Positions 1 to 12,100 of a stretch of 59,512 nucleotides of DNA are shown here, one piece after another (the stretch's first letter is position 1; every line of letters begins with the position of its first letter). The stretch is from Mesotaenium endlicherianum (lineage: Eukaryota > Streptophyta > Zygnematophyceae > Zygnematales > Mesotaeniaceae), in assembly GCA_009602735.1 (NCBI GenBank), contig WELA01003638.1:704352-763863 (forward strand), written 5' to 3'. The notes beneath the pieces were generated by a model, which ran no database searches, had not been told where the DNA came from, and saw nothing but the letters and a program-made list of their open reading frames with translations. The translations under genes were made by a program, and so were the position numbers.

Positions 1-1625
1 CCCGCCCCCGCCCCCACCGCCAATGCTGCAACCGGCGGGAGCGCTCCTGGTGCGCCCCCCCCCTTCTTGTCCCCTGCGCCGACGACGCCAGCAGCAGCAG
101 CCGCTGCGCTCTTGTACATGCTGATCTCCCAGTACTTGGCGTCCAGCATGTCCTTGTCCGTCTCGCCCAGAAGGTCCGCACCGCCACCCGTGGCCTCGCT
201 GGCGGTGGCCTCGAAGGCGCCGTCGTGGCGGAGGGCCCTGAGGGGCGGCGCGGGCGTGAACACAACCTCGATCTCCTGCGTGACCTTGGTGATGAAGCTC
301 TGCACGAACTGCGTGATGTTCTGGTCCGAGGTGGAGCGCTCGGCGGGCTCCATGAGGTCCGCCACCACGATGGGCTGCACGGGCACCGTGGAGGAGTCGG
401 CCTCCATGCGGCGGAACACAATGACGAGCATCTGCGTGAGCGAGGCCTTGGCGGTGGTCTGGTTCACGGGCGCCTTGCTGCCGAGGTAGATGTTGTAGCA
501 CGTGCGCACGGCCTTGAGCAGGCACTCGCCGTGCACGCGCAGCGACGTCGTGGTCACCGACGACAGCAGCGTCTTCAGCACCAGGAGCTCCACGCTCTCG
601 TCCGCCATGTCGTAGCACTTGCACACCGACTCCACCACCTGCAGCAGCAGCTTCGACTCCAGCGTGCTGATCGAGGTGTCCATCTCCCCCCGCAGGTGCC
701 CGTGCGCGATCAGCTTCTGGAAGCAGTCCAGGGCCGGCTCCACCACCTTCGACGAGAGCGTCTCGCAGGCCGAGTGAAGCGGGTGCAGGATGTACTCCGT
801 CTCCTTCAGAGTCAGGGCAACGTTCCCCTCGTCGTACAGGATAGCCTGACCTTCGGAGGGGGCTGGAGGGGCAGTGCCACCATTAGAAGCTCCTCCTGCA
901 GGGGGGGGGGTGGGCTTGCTAGGAGGAGCCTGGGCCCCATTCTGCTCAGCTCCTGGCAGAGATGGTGCAGTCTTCTCCTCTGCCAGTGGCTTTCCTCCAC
1001 TTGAAGGTTCCTGAGAGCTAGGAGACGCAACAGAGGCCTGACGAACCTCCACTTCCTCCTGGACCTGCGCCTGCTCTCCAGCAGCATTGCCTGCTACACC
1101 ATTCTCTATTGCCTCGATTGCAACATCAGGACCTGCCGCTGGGGCTTCTACTTTGGCAACAGCTAAGCCCTTCTCATCAGTTTCAGTTGATTCGACGGCC
1201 TCAGCAGCTACATCCGGTGCAGATGGAGCAACTTCTGTCGCAACTGCAGGCTCAGTTGCTTCACTACTAGTGACGGGGTCATCCGCAGGCGTAGGCTGGG
1301 TGGGAGTAGTGCTGGTGTCTGGGCCGCCCGGGCCTGAGGCACCTGCACTGACATCTGGAGGCAATGTGGCCGATTGTTGAGGAAGGATTGGCTTAGCAGA
1401 CTCTGAGGGCGGGATAGTCGCAGAAGGAGCGGCAGACTTCGCACCTGAGCCTTTCTTGGCTGCAGCTTGCCTCTTCCCAAACCACTCAATTACCCCTTTA
1501 CATTCCTGCACCAACTTTGAGTGTTTCCTCCAGGATGCGTTCTTTATGATCCTCTCCAAAGTCGGGACAAGAAGCCGAGCTAGCTTACTCTGCTGCTGGC
1601 TTTGCGGATGTACCCTCGAAGCCAT
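1..1625 (-). CDS. BIG: BIG-type ARF guanine-nucleotide exchange factor (Sec7 family), N-terminal part, cut by window edge
   Basis: One uninterrupted minus-strand frame runs from an ATG at 1625-1623 to the window edge with no stop (541 codons). Large BIG/ARFGEF proteins catalyse GDP-GTP exchange on ARF GTPases at the trans-Golgi/endosomes; the catalytic Sec7 domain would lie beyond position 1. What is visible is the DCB dimerisation region. Near residues 15-55 is the family signature IIKNASWRKHSKLV. After a long insert come family blocks such as EPALDCFQKLIAHGHLRGE, ELLVLKTLLSSVT, NQTTAKASLTQMLVIVFRR and TQFVQSFITKV, then DAKYWEISMYK and an Ala/Gly linker. The insert (about residues 65-260, rich in Ala, Pro, Ser, Thr and Glu) splits the DCB region and is longer than I know from land-plant BIGs. 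GC content rises sharply in the half nearest the window edge. Family assignment is secure; paralogue number is not. Confidence 0.92.
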   Translation of the reverse strand, partial: MASRVHPQSQQQSKLARLLVPTLERIIKNASWRKHSKLVQECKGVIEWFGKRQAAAKKGSGAKSAAPSATIPPSESAKPILPQQSATLPPDVSAGASGPGGPDTSTTPTQPTPADDPVTSSEATEPAVATEVAPSAPDVAAEAVESTETDEKGLAVAKVEAPAAGPDVAIEAIENGVAGNAAGEQAQVQEEVEVRQASVASPSSQEPSSGGKPLAEEKTAPSLPGAEQNGAQAPPSKPTPPPAGGASNGGTAPPAPSEGQAILYDEGNVALTLKETEYILHPLHSACETLSSKVVEPALDCFQKLIAHGHLRGEMDTSISTLESKLLLQVVESVCKCYDMADESVELLVLKTLLSSVTTTSLRVHGECLLKAVRTCYNIYLGSKAPVNQTTAKASLTQMLVIVFRRMEADSSTVPVQPIVVADLMEPAERSTSDQNITQFVQSFITKVTQEIEVVFTPAPPLRALRHDGAFEATASEATGGGADLLGETDKDMLDAKYWEISMYKSAAAAAAGVVGAGDKKGGGAPGALPPVAALAVGAGA

Positions 1626-1715
1626 TGCGAAGGTTCACATTCACAAGCAGATCAATGATTGTTGCTGGAGATGCCTGACATGTGTAAGGAGCCGTTCTAA
1701 AATCATGAAGAAGCC

Positions 1716-1970
1716 TCAAAGCATGTCAGAAAATATACGCCGAAAGTGGCGATCTGGAAGACTTTTCAAGTGTTTAATAAGCCTGCAGACTGCTTCTGAA
1801 TCCTTCACCCTGCACTCCAAGGAATGTGACTGACTGTCCTTTTTCAGAATCTCAAAACTATCTCTAATATTCTGATAGAGCTTCCGAGATACTTTGGCCT
1901 CGGGAAATGATCGAGCTTCTCGTTGTAACTTCCGGTACATGGCTCTGAAGGCAGCATCACCCGTAGGCAT
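1716..1970 (-). CDS. Small LYR-motif protein (Complex1_LYR-like)
   Basis: 84-aa ORF with ATG at 1970-1968 and TGA at 1718-1716. The N-terminal third carries an LYR-type signature (FRAMYRKLQREARSFP, with M in place of the usual L) followed by a conserved basic stretch (RKLYQNIRDSF). LYR proteins are small, usually mitochondrial, three-helix adaptors that bind acyl-ACP and act in Fe-S cluster delivery or respiratory-complex assembly; which subfamily this is cannot be told here. An in-frame GTG at 1988 could extend it by six residues, but the ATG leaves the motif complete. The stop lies 90 bp upstream of the BIG start codon on the same strand, and the start overlaps the stop of a further upstream ORF by 14 bp. 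The protein may be read from a shared transcript, or may be the last exon of a spliced gene. Confidence 0.6.
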   Translation of the reverse strand: MPTGDAAFRAMYRKLQREARSFPEAKVSRKLYQNIRDSFEILKKDSQSHSLECRVKDSEAVCRLIKHLKSLPDRHFRRIFSDML

Positions 1971-2268
1971 TGAATATGCTCCGAGCACTGATGTTAATTT
2001 CTGTCATTGAAAGCCATCGAGATTCGAAGGAAAGTCCTTTTTCGGAAACTGCAATCCATGGTTCTGGTGTCGTTAAGCAGTTTACCAAACCTACAGGCGT
2101 CCAACCTGTTCCAACAGCGGGACTGGAGAAAGCCGAGGCCGATGCCCGGGACGTCGGGATGCTGAAAGGGTTGACTAAATCGGATTTTCTAATCCTTCTG
2201 AACACGGGCTGATTGACGTAATATTTTCCGCTATTCAGAGTAGTCGTCACACAAGTACTTTGTTGCAT
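1957..2268 (-). CDS. Hypothetical 103-aa ORF overlapping the LYR ORF start
   Basis: Open frame from ATG 2268-2266 to TGA 1959-1957, in a different frame from the LYR ORF. The last 14 bases overlap the first codons of the LYR ORF. I recognise no family. The first 50 residues are Ser/Ala/Arg-rich with few acidic residues, which would suit an organelle-targeting sequence. One reading is that this is the 5' exon of the LYR gene, supplying a presequence by splicing; another is a separate upstream cistron. Coding status is unproven. Confidence 0.3.
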   Translation of the reverse strand: MQQSTCVTTTLNSGKYYVNQPVFRRIRKSDLVNPFSIPTSRASASAFSSPAVGTGWTPVGLVNCLTTPEPWIAVSEKGLSFESRWLSMTEINISARSIFNAYG

Positions 2269-2728
2269 GTTCTAATGTACAATTAATAATATGGTGTGTT
2301 GGGTTATAACTCGCAAAAGTGGTTGATATTTTTGTGCAATTTCAAAAGCTTTGATTGCCAATTTTTCCCCCTGGTCTGAAATTATTCGACCCATGCTTCT
2401 GTAGCTAAAAGCGGGCTGAAGGCTGGGCCCTGGCTGGCTGAGGCAGGCTGAAGTAGACTGAAGCAGACTGAAGGGGACTAAAGCCTACAAAATGTAGTCG
2501 TGCTGTCCACGACACCAAAGAATCATACGTGATGCCGCACTGGGGGCCGAGATGCAGTCAACGTCTCCGGAACGCTCGTCCTTCACAGCTCCCTTGCTCA
2601 CCTCCTCTCAAATTCTATATATCGTGAAAATACTTCATTGGCTCTATAATATAATCTGCCCTGAGCCCTCTCTCCCCATGCAGTGGACCTTTGGGGTTAT
2701 GGGTGGTATGTAAGCAGCTAACAGCGTA
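2269..2728. promoter_or_regulatory. Divergent intergenic/promoter region between the LYR-BIG ORFs and L-GalDH
   Basis: About 460 bp between head-to-head genes, so it must hold both promoters. No defined TATA box or operator was identified. Around 2405-2490 is a degenerate short tandem repeat of ggctgaag/agactgaag units. Confidence 0.4.
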
Positions 2729-5700
2729 ATGTCTATACCAAAGAGACCACTAGGGAACACAGGGTTGGAAGTGAGCATCTTAGGATTTGGAGCATCTCCT
2801 TTGGGCAATGTGTTCGGAGACATAAAGGAGTCAGAGGGCATTCAGGCTGTTCATGATGCAGTCAACATGGGGATTAATTTCATCGATGTCTCACCGTGAG
2901 TCAAGATTGCACCTTTGGTCACATTGTCGGCATTCTGTTGAATACTCGCTATGAATAAATGCACCCTGAAAATACTACAGATACGTTTTAGAACGGGCGT
3001 ACTTGTTTACATCTGGAAGGGCGGGACTAGTTATTCACTTGTACAAACAACACACATACTTATGACTTGGAAGTGATGACGAGTTGCAGAAGCGAGCTTG
3101 TTAGGGGGGTCGATTTATCATCTGCGACGATTTTTCTGAGACGCTGGGACAGATTACATGGACTTATAGTCTCGACTTATTCTCTATTAGTGCTCCGTCT
3201 GGCCTGCTGAGCGTGGCTAATTGTCTGGGTGGGCAATTTCATAAATTGTGGTCTAAGGTAGCATACATGAAGCCGGGTCCTCAACCTTGGTTGCAGGTTC
3301 TATGGGAACACACTTGCGGAGCAAGTGCTAGGGAAGGCCTTGAAGGATATTCCGAGGGATAAGTTTATCCTGTCCACCAAGGTGGGCCGCTATGGCCAGG
3401 ACACGTTTGACTTTAGTGCGGAGAGAGTAACAAAGAGCGTGGACGAGAGCCTCCAGAGATTAAATGTAGATTACATCGACATCATCCAGTGCCACGACAT
3501 CGAGTTTGGATCTCTTGACCAGGTCCGTACACAAGCCCTCTCTTTCTGCTTCATATTATCGTGCAGCTTGCTTCTACCTACCCCTCCAGTATCTATGCTT
3601 CAGCTTTAAAGAGCCATCTTAGAAAAATAGAGAACATGCGACACGAATGCATAGATGGGCCGAGACGGGCCATCTCCACGGATGAGTTAACCGTGCATAT
3701 CTGAGTCCCTCTTTAAGTCTGTTGGCATCAAAGCGTGGAAGATAGCTCGGCCAACTTTGGTCAAACCTAGATGACTAGCAAGTGCAAGAAGCCCAGCAGG
3801 AGCTTGTCCAAGTTTGACCTGGTGTGAATGCGAGGTGGCCCGTAGGATACACCGGGCAACCCCCAGCCCTTAAGAGAATCCACTGTCAAATTTGTATCTT
3901 GCTTTTAGAGTCGTTGTAATATGGACTCCATAGATAGGAAGAAAACAGCTCTCTTGGAAAGGGGGCTTCGATGCTTACACCTTCTGTCCGAGTAGTCTGC
4001 TTCTCGTTTCTGTCGCAGAAGCGAGTCGTGGACTGTGAGCGGACTTCCAAATTCCTGAACGCGTGTGCATCTTTGTGCTACTTTTCAGGTCTGGGAGGCA
4101 GGCGGTGTGTGTGTGTGACTTTCCCTTTCTTTGTTTTCCTCTTCCAGGAAGGGCCGGGGGCGAGGGCTGTAAAATATTATCCACTATTAAGTACCAGCAT
4201 TGCAGCCAATTGTGGTGAACCCACTGGGCAAGACAGGAGCTGCACATACTCAGGGCAGCTCAATACAACTGGATACAAGAAAAAAAACCAGCGCCTGGAC
4301 CCTCGGCCCTCCCCTTCTTTCCTTCCCTGCGTCCGGAGACTCAGGCCCCTGCTGCGTGTCGGCACCCCTCTCCTTTTCGTTCCCCCTTCCCGCTCGTGTC
4401 CAGATACTCGCGGAGACGCTGCCGGCGCTGCACAAGCTGAGGGACAGCGGGAAGGTGCGCTTCGTGGGCATCACGGGCCTGCCCCTCCACGTGTACAAGT
4501 ACGTACTCGACCGCGCGCCGCCCGGGGCCGTCGACGTCGTGCTCTCCTACTGCCACAACAGCCTCAACGACACCTCGCTCGCCGACCTGCTGCCCTACCT
4601 CAAGCAGAAGGGAGTGGGCGTCATTAGCGCCTCGCCCCTCTCCATGGGCCTCCTCACGCAGCAGGGCCCTCCGCCCTGGCACCCAGCGCCCCCGGAAGTG
4701 CAGGTAATGCTTGCCCCCAGCCCCTCTCCGCTCTCGCGGGGTGCTGGCAGCGGAAGCTCGCCTCCATGGCCCCCCCCCTCTCCCCCCCTCCCTACCTCGT
4801 CGCCACCTGTCCAGGCCCCCCTGAGGTTTGCCCTCCTCCTCCTCCTCCAGCAGCCTGAAGCCACACCTATTACAGCGGGCCCGTTTTTGAGGAGGGAAAG
4901 GATGAAGGAGGAGCCGGTTGTGTTGACTGACGGTTTCCCACAAGTCAGCCATGGCCCGGTTATGTTTGGGGCTGTGGAGCAGGGGGCTGTTGGGCTGCCA
5001 GCTGTCTTGGCTGTCTGCACATTGCGCCGGTAAACCTTTTGGCCCGCAGATACATTCAGGTTTTCTGTCCTGTTGTCTTGTCAGCCCTCCACCTCCCCGC
5101 TGTCCAGGCCAGTGTGGGTGCACCTCTTTCCCGTACTTGTGCCGACTGGGGTACACCAATTACGGTCCTCCTTTAATTTTGGAGGGCAGCTGCTGAGCTC
5201 TCATCATCTGCAGATAGGTCTTAGCTTGCTCCTGTTGGTGCTATGGAGAAGCATTTTCCGCACACCCACATAAAGTACCGTATTCTTGGTGCCCTCCTTA
5301 GGCCTCTGCTCAAAGTGCATGTACTTTCAGGATGGATGCGTGCCTAAAGGCTGCAGGATGGGCTGCTGACGTCATGCGCACGGCAGAGGGGGCTGTTGAA
5401 ACGGTGCTCTGCGCGACGCCTCCGTCATGAACTGCTCACGCACTAGGAAGAGCACAGGTTTGGTAACTTGTATGTGCTAACTAGTATGTGCTAGATGGCA
5501 TTTCCTTCACGAGCACGCTGTCGTTCCACGCGGGGTTCGACGTGCGATGCGCCCAGGTGCGCGTTAGTGTTTGTGCGTGCGCACGTGCGTGTTGTTCCGT
5601 GTGTTGCGCGATGGTGAGCTAGCACGAGGTGTGTTGCCACTTGCTGCGACAGATGGCGTGCAGAGCAGCCGCGGGCCATTGCCGGGCGCGGCAGAGGAAC

Positions 5701-6712
5701 CTCGCAACGCTGGCCCTGCAGTATGCCGTGCAGAACCCCGACATCTCCACCACTCTCGTGGGAATGTGCTCCAGCGCCCAGGTGCGCGTAGACTCATGCC
5801 GCCTTCGTGTACACTTGTACATACACATGTGGTTATATGTATGTGGTCATACGTATATGGTCATATATGCGTAGGTGTATAAGGTGCTGTATCCGGCCCC
5901 CAAGCAAACGTCATTCTATTCATGCGTTGTAGTTGCTCTCAGTTGTGAGATGCCTATCGCCTCTTTTCGGAGTGAACTGCCATGATTGTCTCTGTCTGCA
6001 TAGCCTCACAGTACGACTGCTCATGTGTATGGGCATGCAGTTGGTACAAGCAAATGCATGCACGTTTGTAGCAGAGTGGGGTTCGAGCTTGGCTGTTGCA
6101 TGAGTGCGTGTGCTTGGACCTGAGTCGGTCCTAATTTACATAAACAATGTGCGTGCATGTTGTGACTACAAACAAGCAGCCTGGCAGTTGGTCTATGATT
6201 TAGCCATATATTACAGTGTCGCACCAATAGGCCGTGTAAGGACAAAGGGCAGGTAAAATGTGATGCATCAATCATATGAGACACTCTTTTTCTACCATAT
6301 TTGTTAACTTTTGACGGTCAAAGTCTTAGGGATGAACCTTATTTGATCGTTTTGGCTTGCGCCCGACGCGTGTCTGTAATTCTGGATTTTTAGTACGTTG
6401 GTGTACTGTTGTTCTACCGAAGTAAACTTCGTCTTTTTTGAAAATGCTCAAGTAGGTCCATTCTTGAAGTCATTGAGAATTGCACAATTAGGGATCAACG
6501 GTCTGATTATTATCATGGCAAATCCTTCACGTGCTCGTGGGCTACAATTTGACCTTCATCCTGTCTTCTTGTGGCAGGTCAAAGAAAATGTGGAAGCTGT
6601 TCTTCAAAGCGTCCAAGGAAGCATTGATGCCCAGATTTTGAGTGAGCTGGAGGGGTTCATGAAACCCATCAAGAATGTTACCTGGCCCAGTGGCTTGCCG
6701 GAGAACAATTAG
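2729..6712 (+). CDS. L-GalDH: L-galactose dehydrogenase (aldo/keto reductase), five exons, complete
   Basis: NAD-dependent oxidation of L-galactose to L-galactono-1,4-lactone, the penultimate step of the plant Smirnoff-Wheeler ascorbate pathway, in the cytosol. Exons: 2729-2895, 3297-3522, 4404-4703, 5653-5781, 6578-6712; phases close to 318 aa, as in land plants. Family blocks are clear: LGNTGLEVSILGFGASPLG at the N-terminus, FDFSAERVTKSVDESLQRL, CHDIEFGSLDQ, VRFVGITGLPL, GVGVISASPLSMGLLTQQGP and a C-terminal TWPSG. The aldo/keto-reductase tetrad is present: Asp53, Tyr58, Lys84 and His122. Introns use GT/AG; the exon 2 donor is the unusual GTCCGT. Exons 3 and 4 are strongly GC-rich at third positions, while exons 1, 2 and 5 are balanced. 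No close neighbour works in the same pathway. Confidence 0.95.
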
Positions 6713-7108
6713 TGACACCTGGTGGATTGCCTCCATGCCCGTATATTGTCGCCAAGAGTAATATGTACCCCTCTGATTGTTATGAGAGAAACCACACTAA
6801 AGGCGTGGCGTGCTAACTTGAAGCATGCAAAAGCTTGACAATTTTGGCATTCGGTCTACAGCACATAATCTTAGCCATGAGCAAGGTTTACCTATGACTA
6901 GGCCCAAGAGGCTGTTGAGCTACAGTTATTGTTTGCCTCATGTATATACACCAGTGGGTGCTTTATTAAATGGTACTGTGATGGCCCATTCGTGACTCTT
7001 CCTCGGCGTTGTAGATTGTTTAAGGCTTGTACTTTTCAGGCAAATGGAACTCCTCCTTCGGCTTCAGGCATTGCATGCACTTCATGTGACACGGGCGGAG
7101 ACATAACC

Positions 7109-7172
7109 ACCAACGAGGGACGTTGCAGGTTCTAGTTATATAACGACCAACGAGGGACGTTGGAGGTTCTAG
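7109..7172. repeat. 27-bp direct duplication, 37-bp period
   Basis: Two copies (7109-7135 and 7146-7172) of a 27-base sequence starting accaacgagggacgtt, differing at one base and separated by 10 bases. No known function. Confidence 0.8.
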
Positions 7173-8289
7173 CTACACAACTGCCACTTCTTCAATGTAA
7201 CTAATTATGGACGATATGTTCTCTCTTAAAATATTCCTGTTCATCCAATTATGATGAATCAATGCATCAGCACCGATCCATCCCAATACTCCAACAAGTC
7301 AATTTTGACCGGCGCACGTAGATTGTTTGAAGTTTGTGAATGATGAGATTGATTGAGCAACAATTAGGATCAAATGCCACGACAATTAAATGCCATGACT
7401 ATCAAATGTCATGCATCTTTCAAACTTATGCCTAATAAACCGTCATGAATTGGTGATGTCGACAGCAGAAGCAATGCACTTTAGTTCCGCCTTTAGCTTC
7501 CTTGAAGTGTAGCTTTATTGAGACATAAACATCAAGTATACTTAACATATAGATAATAAACAATTTGGCAAGTTAATGAGGCTTTTGCATGAATAAGGTA
7601 GAGAAGTAAGTATAGTTAAGTGAAGAGTATCAGAATTTAGGAGATAAGCAGCTACTCACCTTATTAACACCCAGCTCAGTTAAAATTTGATGGCAAGTTT
7701 GGATTTAGTCGTTGACTCTGTTCCACGCTAGGCCTCATTTTCATTCCATGCTTTACTAATTTCTTTGATTGGCTAGAGGTGCCTAAGCACCTCCACCACC
7801 ACTTAATGATAATTTATGAAAGGTGCATAATAAGTATAAATTGTCTTATTTTGCGATGTAACATAGTATACTTAGATGTTTGACATTGGATGTACAAGCC
7901 ATATTGTAATAATCAATTACTTGATTCTCTTTTGATGCATAAATCAGCAGGTTAGGAGCAAAAAGTGGTGCACATGCACCATGTTACAACCAACTTTGTA
8001 TAGGTTTGTATAGGCTAACTTTCCCAGATTTGCGACACAATTTTGGGTGATTTTGTATCTCTTGCCCATGTGAAAGCGCGTGTCTAAAAAGAATGACATT
8101 TTTCAATTGCACAAAAGAAAGTCTTAAGCTTGATTTGTCCTTCGTCTTTTGTATCACAAAATTTGTCTTTTCCTCCCGCAATCACTTAAAATAGTGATTG
8201 TTCGACGTTTAAATTAAGTCTTGTAGTAGCAGCCATTCAAGAAGGTAAAGAAAAATTTAGTTCTCTATAACGAGCTAAATCGTGTGTGA

Positions 8290-8900
8290 AATGTGGATAT
8301 GATGATGTTGTGTTCATTTACATAGTCTTGCATGTGACTCTTTGTTACTTGACGCACAAAGCTTGTCAAGGTCAATTCCTTTGTCAGAATATTTGTGATA
8401 ATGTATTGAGGAAAATTCTGCTTGTTCGTGCTTGAGTGTTCTTTGTAATCAGCTTACTGCACTAGTCAATACGTTCTACATACTGACATACTGCAACCAA
8501 TATCTTTATGCCTCGAAAGGTAGCGACTTTCGGTCTAGTGACACTTTTGGGCGTTTATTGCGATCGTCTGCTGGCGCTAAGAAATTATGGAGTTGCGAGT
8601 AGGATCAAAGATGGGCCATATTTGGCCACTTGGTGTCGTTCAATGTAGCTCATGCACGTGTAATGGAAAACTTGGCCTTTGTCTTCGCCTCGTGGCAGGT
8701 ACATTAGGGTCCCGATTGCATGTACATACTCTGCCGCATTGTGCGCTGCAGACTGATACAAGTTGTGATGCACAAGTTTTGGTGGGACCACGAAATATTT
8801 GAGCTTGCGAATTGGGCATTTGAACTTGGCAATGTGTCGAGCATAGGCATGGTTGGCTGTAGGGAGCAATAGGTAGCAATGAGTTTGTTCTTCGAAGGCC
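8290..8900 (-). mobile_element. Possible decayed Ty1/copia polyprotein fragment (RT-RNase H end)
   Basis: On the minus strand, a peptide around 8722-8697 reads AIGTLMYLPRG, like the AIGSLMYLARGTRPD block of copia reverse transcriptases. Further downstream on the same strand (about 8397-8382) is ILTKELTL, like the ADILTK block near the end of copia RNase H. Order and strand are right, but the spacing is short and frame breaks intervene. No LTRs, primer site or target duplication were found. It is an old remnant if real. Confidence 0.35.
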
Positions 8901-9185
8901 ACGGTGTTAATTGCATGAACACTTGGATATGGTAGTAAGCGCTTTGAGCATTAGACCCGCTCACACAGAAAAACAAATGCGATGAGGTTAATTCACTGAG
9001 TGGATTGACGGTGTCTCTTCGACGTTTTGGATGCTTTTGTACACTGTGAATATGCGCTCGTGACGATGCATAGAGTAGTTGCCTTCTATATCACGGCAGA
9101 GTACCTTTTCCTGCTCGAAGTTTTTAAAGAAGCGCTTTCTAGCTAGCACATATACCATCTTAACAGTGTATCTCAGGTTTCAAAG

Positions 9186-12100
9186 ATGTTTTACTCACAG
9201 TTTATCTTGGCCAAGAAAGGCCCTCTGGGTACTATATGGATAGCGGCTCATTTAGAAAGGAAACTGCGCAAGAACCAAGTGTTTGAGACTGATATTCCGC
9301 AGTCAGTTAGTAAGTATCTTTCTCTACCTCTGCTTTCTGGTTATCTTATTATAGTTTGGGGCATATTATGCGACAGCTGTCTTATACTTCATACTGCATT
9401 TATAAGAATATATGCATAGTGTGTGTTATACTCCGAGAGCAACTTCTACTCCCGATTAATGACCTTACAAGGACCAGTTAATCGCTCACCTTAGATAGCT
9501 TTAGTACGGTGGTCTAAGAGCCTTATAATGGTCCAATGAAACGTCATTTAATAATTTGATGTTTTTTTGTGCACCGCTGGACTATTGAGGAAGAAATCAG
9601 AGCGCAGAGGGCAGAGGACAGAAGGCAGACTTGGTTGCGGCAAACCCTACGTGGTGGCCCGCGGGGGCCTGTCTGGGAGGAGCCTAGACTATGAACACGC
9701 GGGGAGTGCAGAGACGCGCGAGTCCTGTCGCTGTTGCTGATGCATTGCTATCGTGGGCGGCGGTGTGCCGTAGCACTGCTCCTGCAGTCTCGTCTTAACC
9801 TGCCCCAAAGGCTAGCATGTGAAACAGGGTGGAACTGGGGCAGGCGTCTTCTGGGCCACAGGGTGGCAAGACCGCTGCTGCAAGGCGTTGATAGGGTCCA
9901 CAATTCAGATCGAACGAGTGGGGCGAGACTTGCTCTGCGCGCGGCTTCTTGCATGGCCGCCACCTGGCACGCTGGTCCCCAGACGGCGGAGGCGTAGACG
10001 CATGCCTGAGCTTCTGCCATGTGGCGGGGGGGCTTGTCTGCAGGGTCCATCATCTTCCCGGAGGTGCCCATAGCCCTGCGGCTGTCGGGCCACCTGCTGC
10101 TGGGGGTGGTGCGCATCTACTCGCGCAAGGTAGGCACCCCAGAGCCTTGCGACAGGTGTCCCCTGCGTGTCGGCTCACACTGACACGCGCATGCATGCCT
10201 GTCGCTTGTGACCGACTGACTGACTGGCGTGCCCCGCTGAGCGGCCGCAGGCCTGTAGTGCCGTCAGAGAATCTCATTCCTACGCCGCTTGCTAGATCGC
10301 CCTTGCATTCACTGTTCTAGGCTCTTTAGGGTTGGAACACCATCTTAGGTCATACCAATCGATGTCATTCGTGTGGCATCTGATGAACTCTCTGAAATTT
10401 TCTTAACACGTACACAGACATGCAAAAATTGACATACACAACAAACACATACATAATCACTCACACACACCCACACACACACACACACGCACACACACAC
10501 GCACGCACGCACGCACGCACACGCACACGCAGACGCGCACGCACACGCACACACACACATGCACGCATCGTTATCTTTGTCTCACTTGTCAGCATCACCA
10601 GCAGCGACCACGTGTATCCACTTGCCATGTGCAATCACTGTTTTTCTTGGCAAGCTCGCCGCAGGTTGTCGCCGTTTCTGAGGCCAGGCGTGCGCTGCGT
10701 CCCCCCTGTGCATGTGTGTCCCTTGTGGGACCGGGCCTCTCTTTTCTCCTCCCTCGCCCCCTCCCTCCATCCCTCCCTCTTTCCCTCTCTCTCCCCTCCC
10801 CCCCCTACCCTTCTCCTTGTCCCCCCTTCCTCTTCCCCTCTCCTTCCCTCTCTCTTGAGTGCAGGTGACGTACCTGTTCAACGACTGCAGCGATGCGCTG
10901 ACAAAGATCAAGCAGGCGTTCAACCCCGCGGCGGTGGACCTCCCGCCCGACGTGGCCACGGCGCCGTTCCACTCCATCACGCTCCCCGAGAACTTTGACC
11001 TGGCCGAGCTCGACTTCCTGACCGAGCTGGGCCCCGCCATCCCGCGCATCCTCGAGTGAGACCCAGCCCGCCCGCCCCGTCTTCTTGCATTTCTTGCCTT
11101 CTTGCCTTCTCTTCTTGCTGCCTCATGCTGCTCGCGCTTTCTGCATGCGTGCGTGCATGCGTGCGTGAATGCATCTCGTGCTGCATACATCTTTCTCACG
11201 GCCGAACATGCTCTGCCTTCTCTCTCTCCCGTGCAATGTGCCTGAGGCATTCTGCGCTGTGTTTCTCGTCTCTCATTTCCCCCGGCCGCGTGCCTCTGCG
11301 CGCGTCCTCCGCTGCCCCTCCTACCGTGCGACTGCGCGTGCAGCGCCAACTACGTGGACCAGAACACGACCACGAGGGATCAGATCACGTTGCCGGACCC
11401 CTTCCAAGATGACTACTACTACGACTCCCAGATTGGCCCCGATGGTGAGTGTGAGTGTGTCGGCGTGGTGCGTGTGAGTGTGCGTGTGAGTGCGTGCGGT
11501 GGTGAGGGTGCGTGCGTGCGCGCGTGCGCGCGTGCGCGTGTGTGCGTGCACGTGTGTCTGTTTTTGCATGCATGCCCATTGATGCGTGCCTGCACGGTAA
11601 GGGTGTGCACGTGCGCCTGCTCATGTGGGCACGCGCGAGTGCGCGTGAAGGTGGGTGTGCTGCGTCAATGTGTTTATGGCTGTGTGTGTTCGTGCGTGCT
11701 TGTCCGTCCCTGTGAGTCTGGGGGAACGCCTGTCCTGCCTCGTTGTACTGCTTGCGTCACGTGAGTCCTTCTTTGACTCGTGTTCACAACTTGACCTAAT
11801 TTTGCGGGGTCTTTCCGCTCAAGAGAGAGCAGCGCGCAGGACTTAGATGCGGGAAGTCACTGCGAGTGAGTGAGCACCCTGGCGGCACGCTTGTGGGTGA
11901 GAGTGCTTCTAGACGGTGTGCACCGGGTCATACTGACTGCTGTAAACGCCATGCTATTGGGAGTTTGCATCTTGCAACGTGCAGTGGCGTGCTGTATGGG
12001 TCAGGCGTCAGCCGCAAGCTCCTCAGCTGGTGGCGGGGAGCAATCGCTTGCTAGGTCATTGTTGCTTTTGGATGCGATGCCCATCAGGAGTAGAAGGTCT

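Larger units (their letters stand above)
6713..9185. other. AT-rich intergenic region
   Basis: About 2.5 kb without a supported gene. It includes the 3' flank of L-GalDH, a short direct duplication (7109-7172) and a possible decayed copia fragment on the minus strand (about 8290-8900). The RAD21 promoter must lie in its right end. The ORFs here are short and show no family resemblance apart from the copia-like one. Confidence 0.6.

Noticed and set aside
225..1004. 259-aa plus-strand ORF and other ORFs opposite the BIG exon
   Set aside because: Antisense shadows of the BIG frame; the minus frame matches the DCB domain residue by residue.
10345..10998. Cys/Val- and His/Thr-repeat ORFs
   Set aside because: Direct translations of the CA/GT microsatellite.
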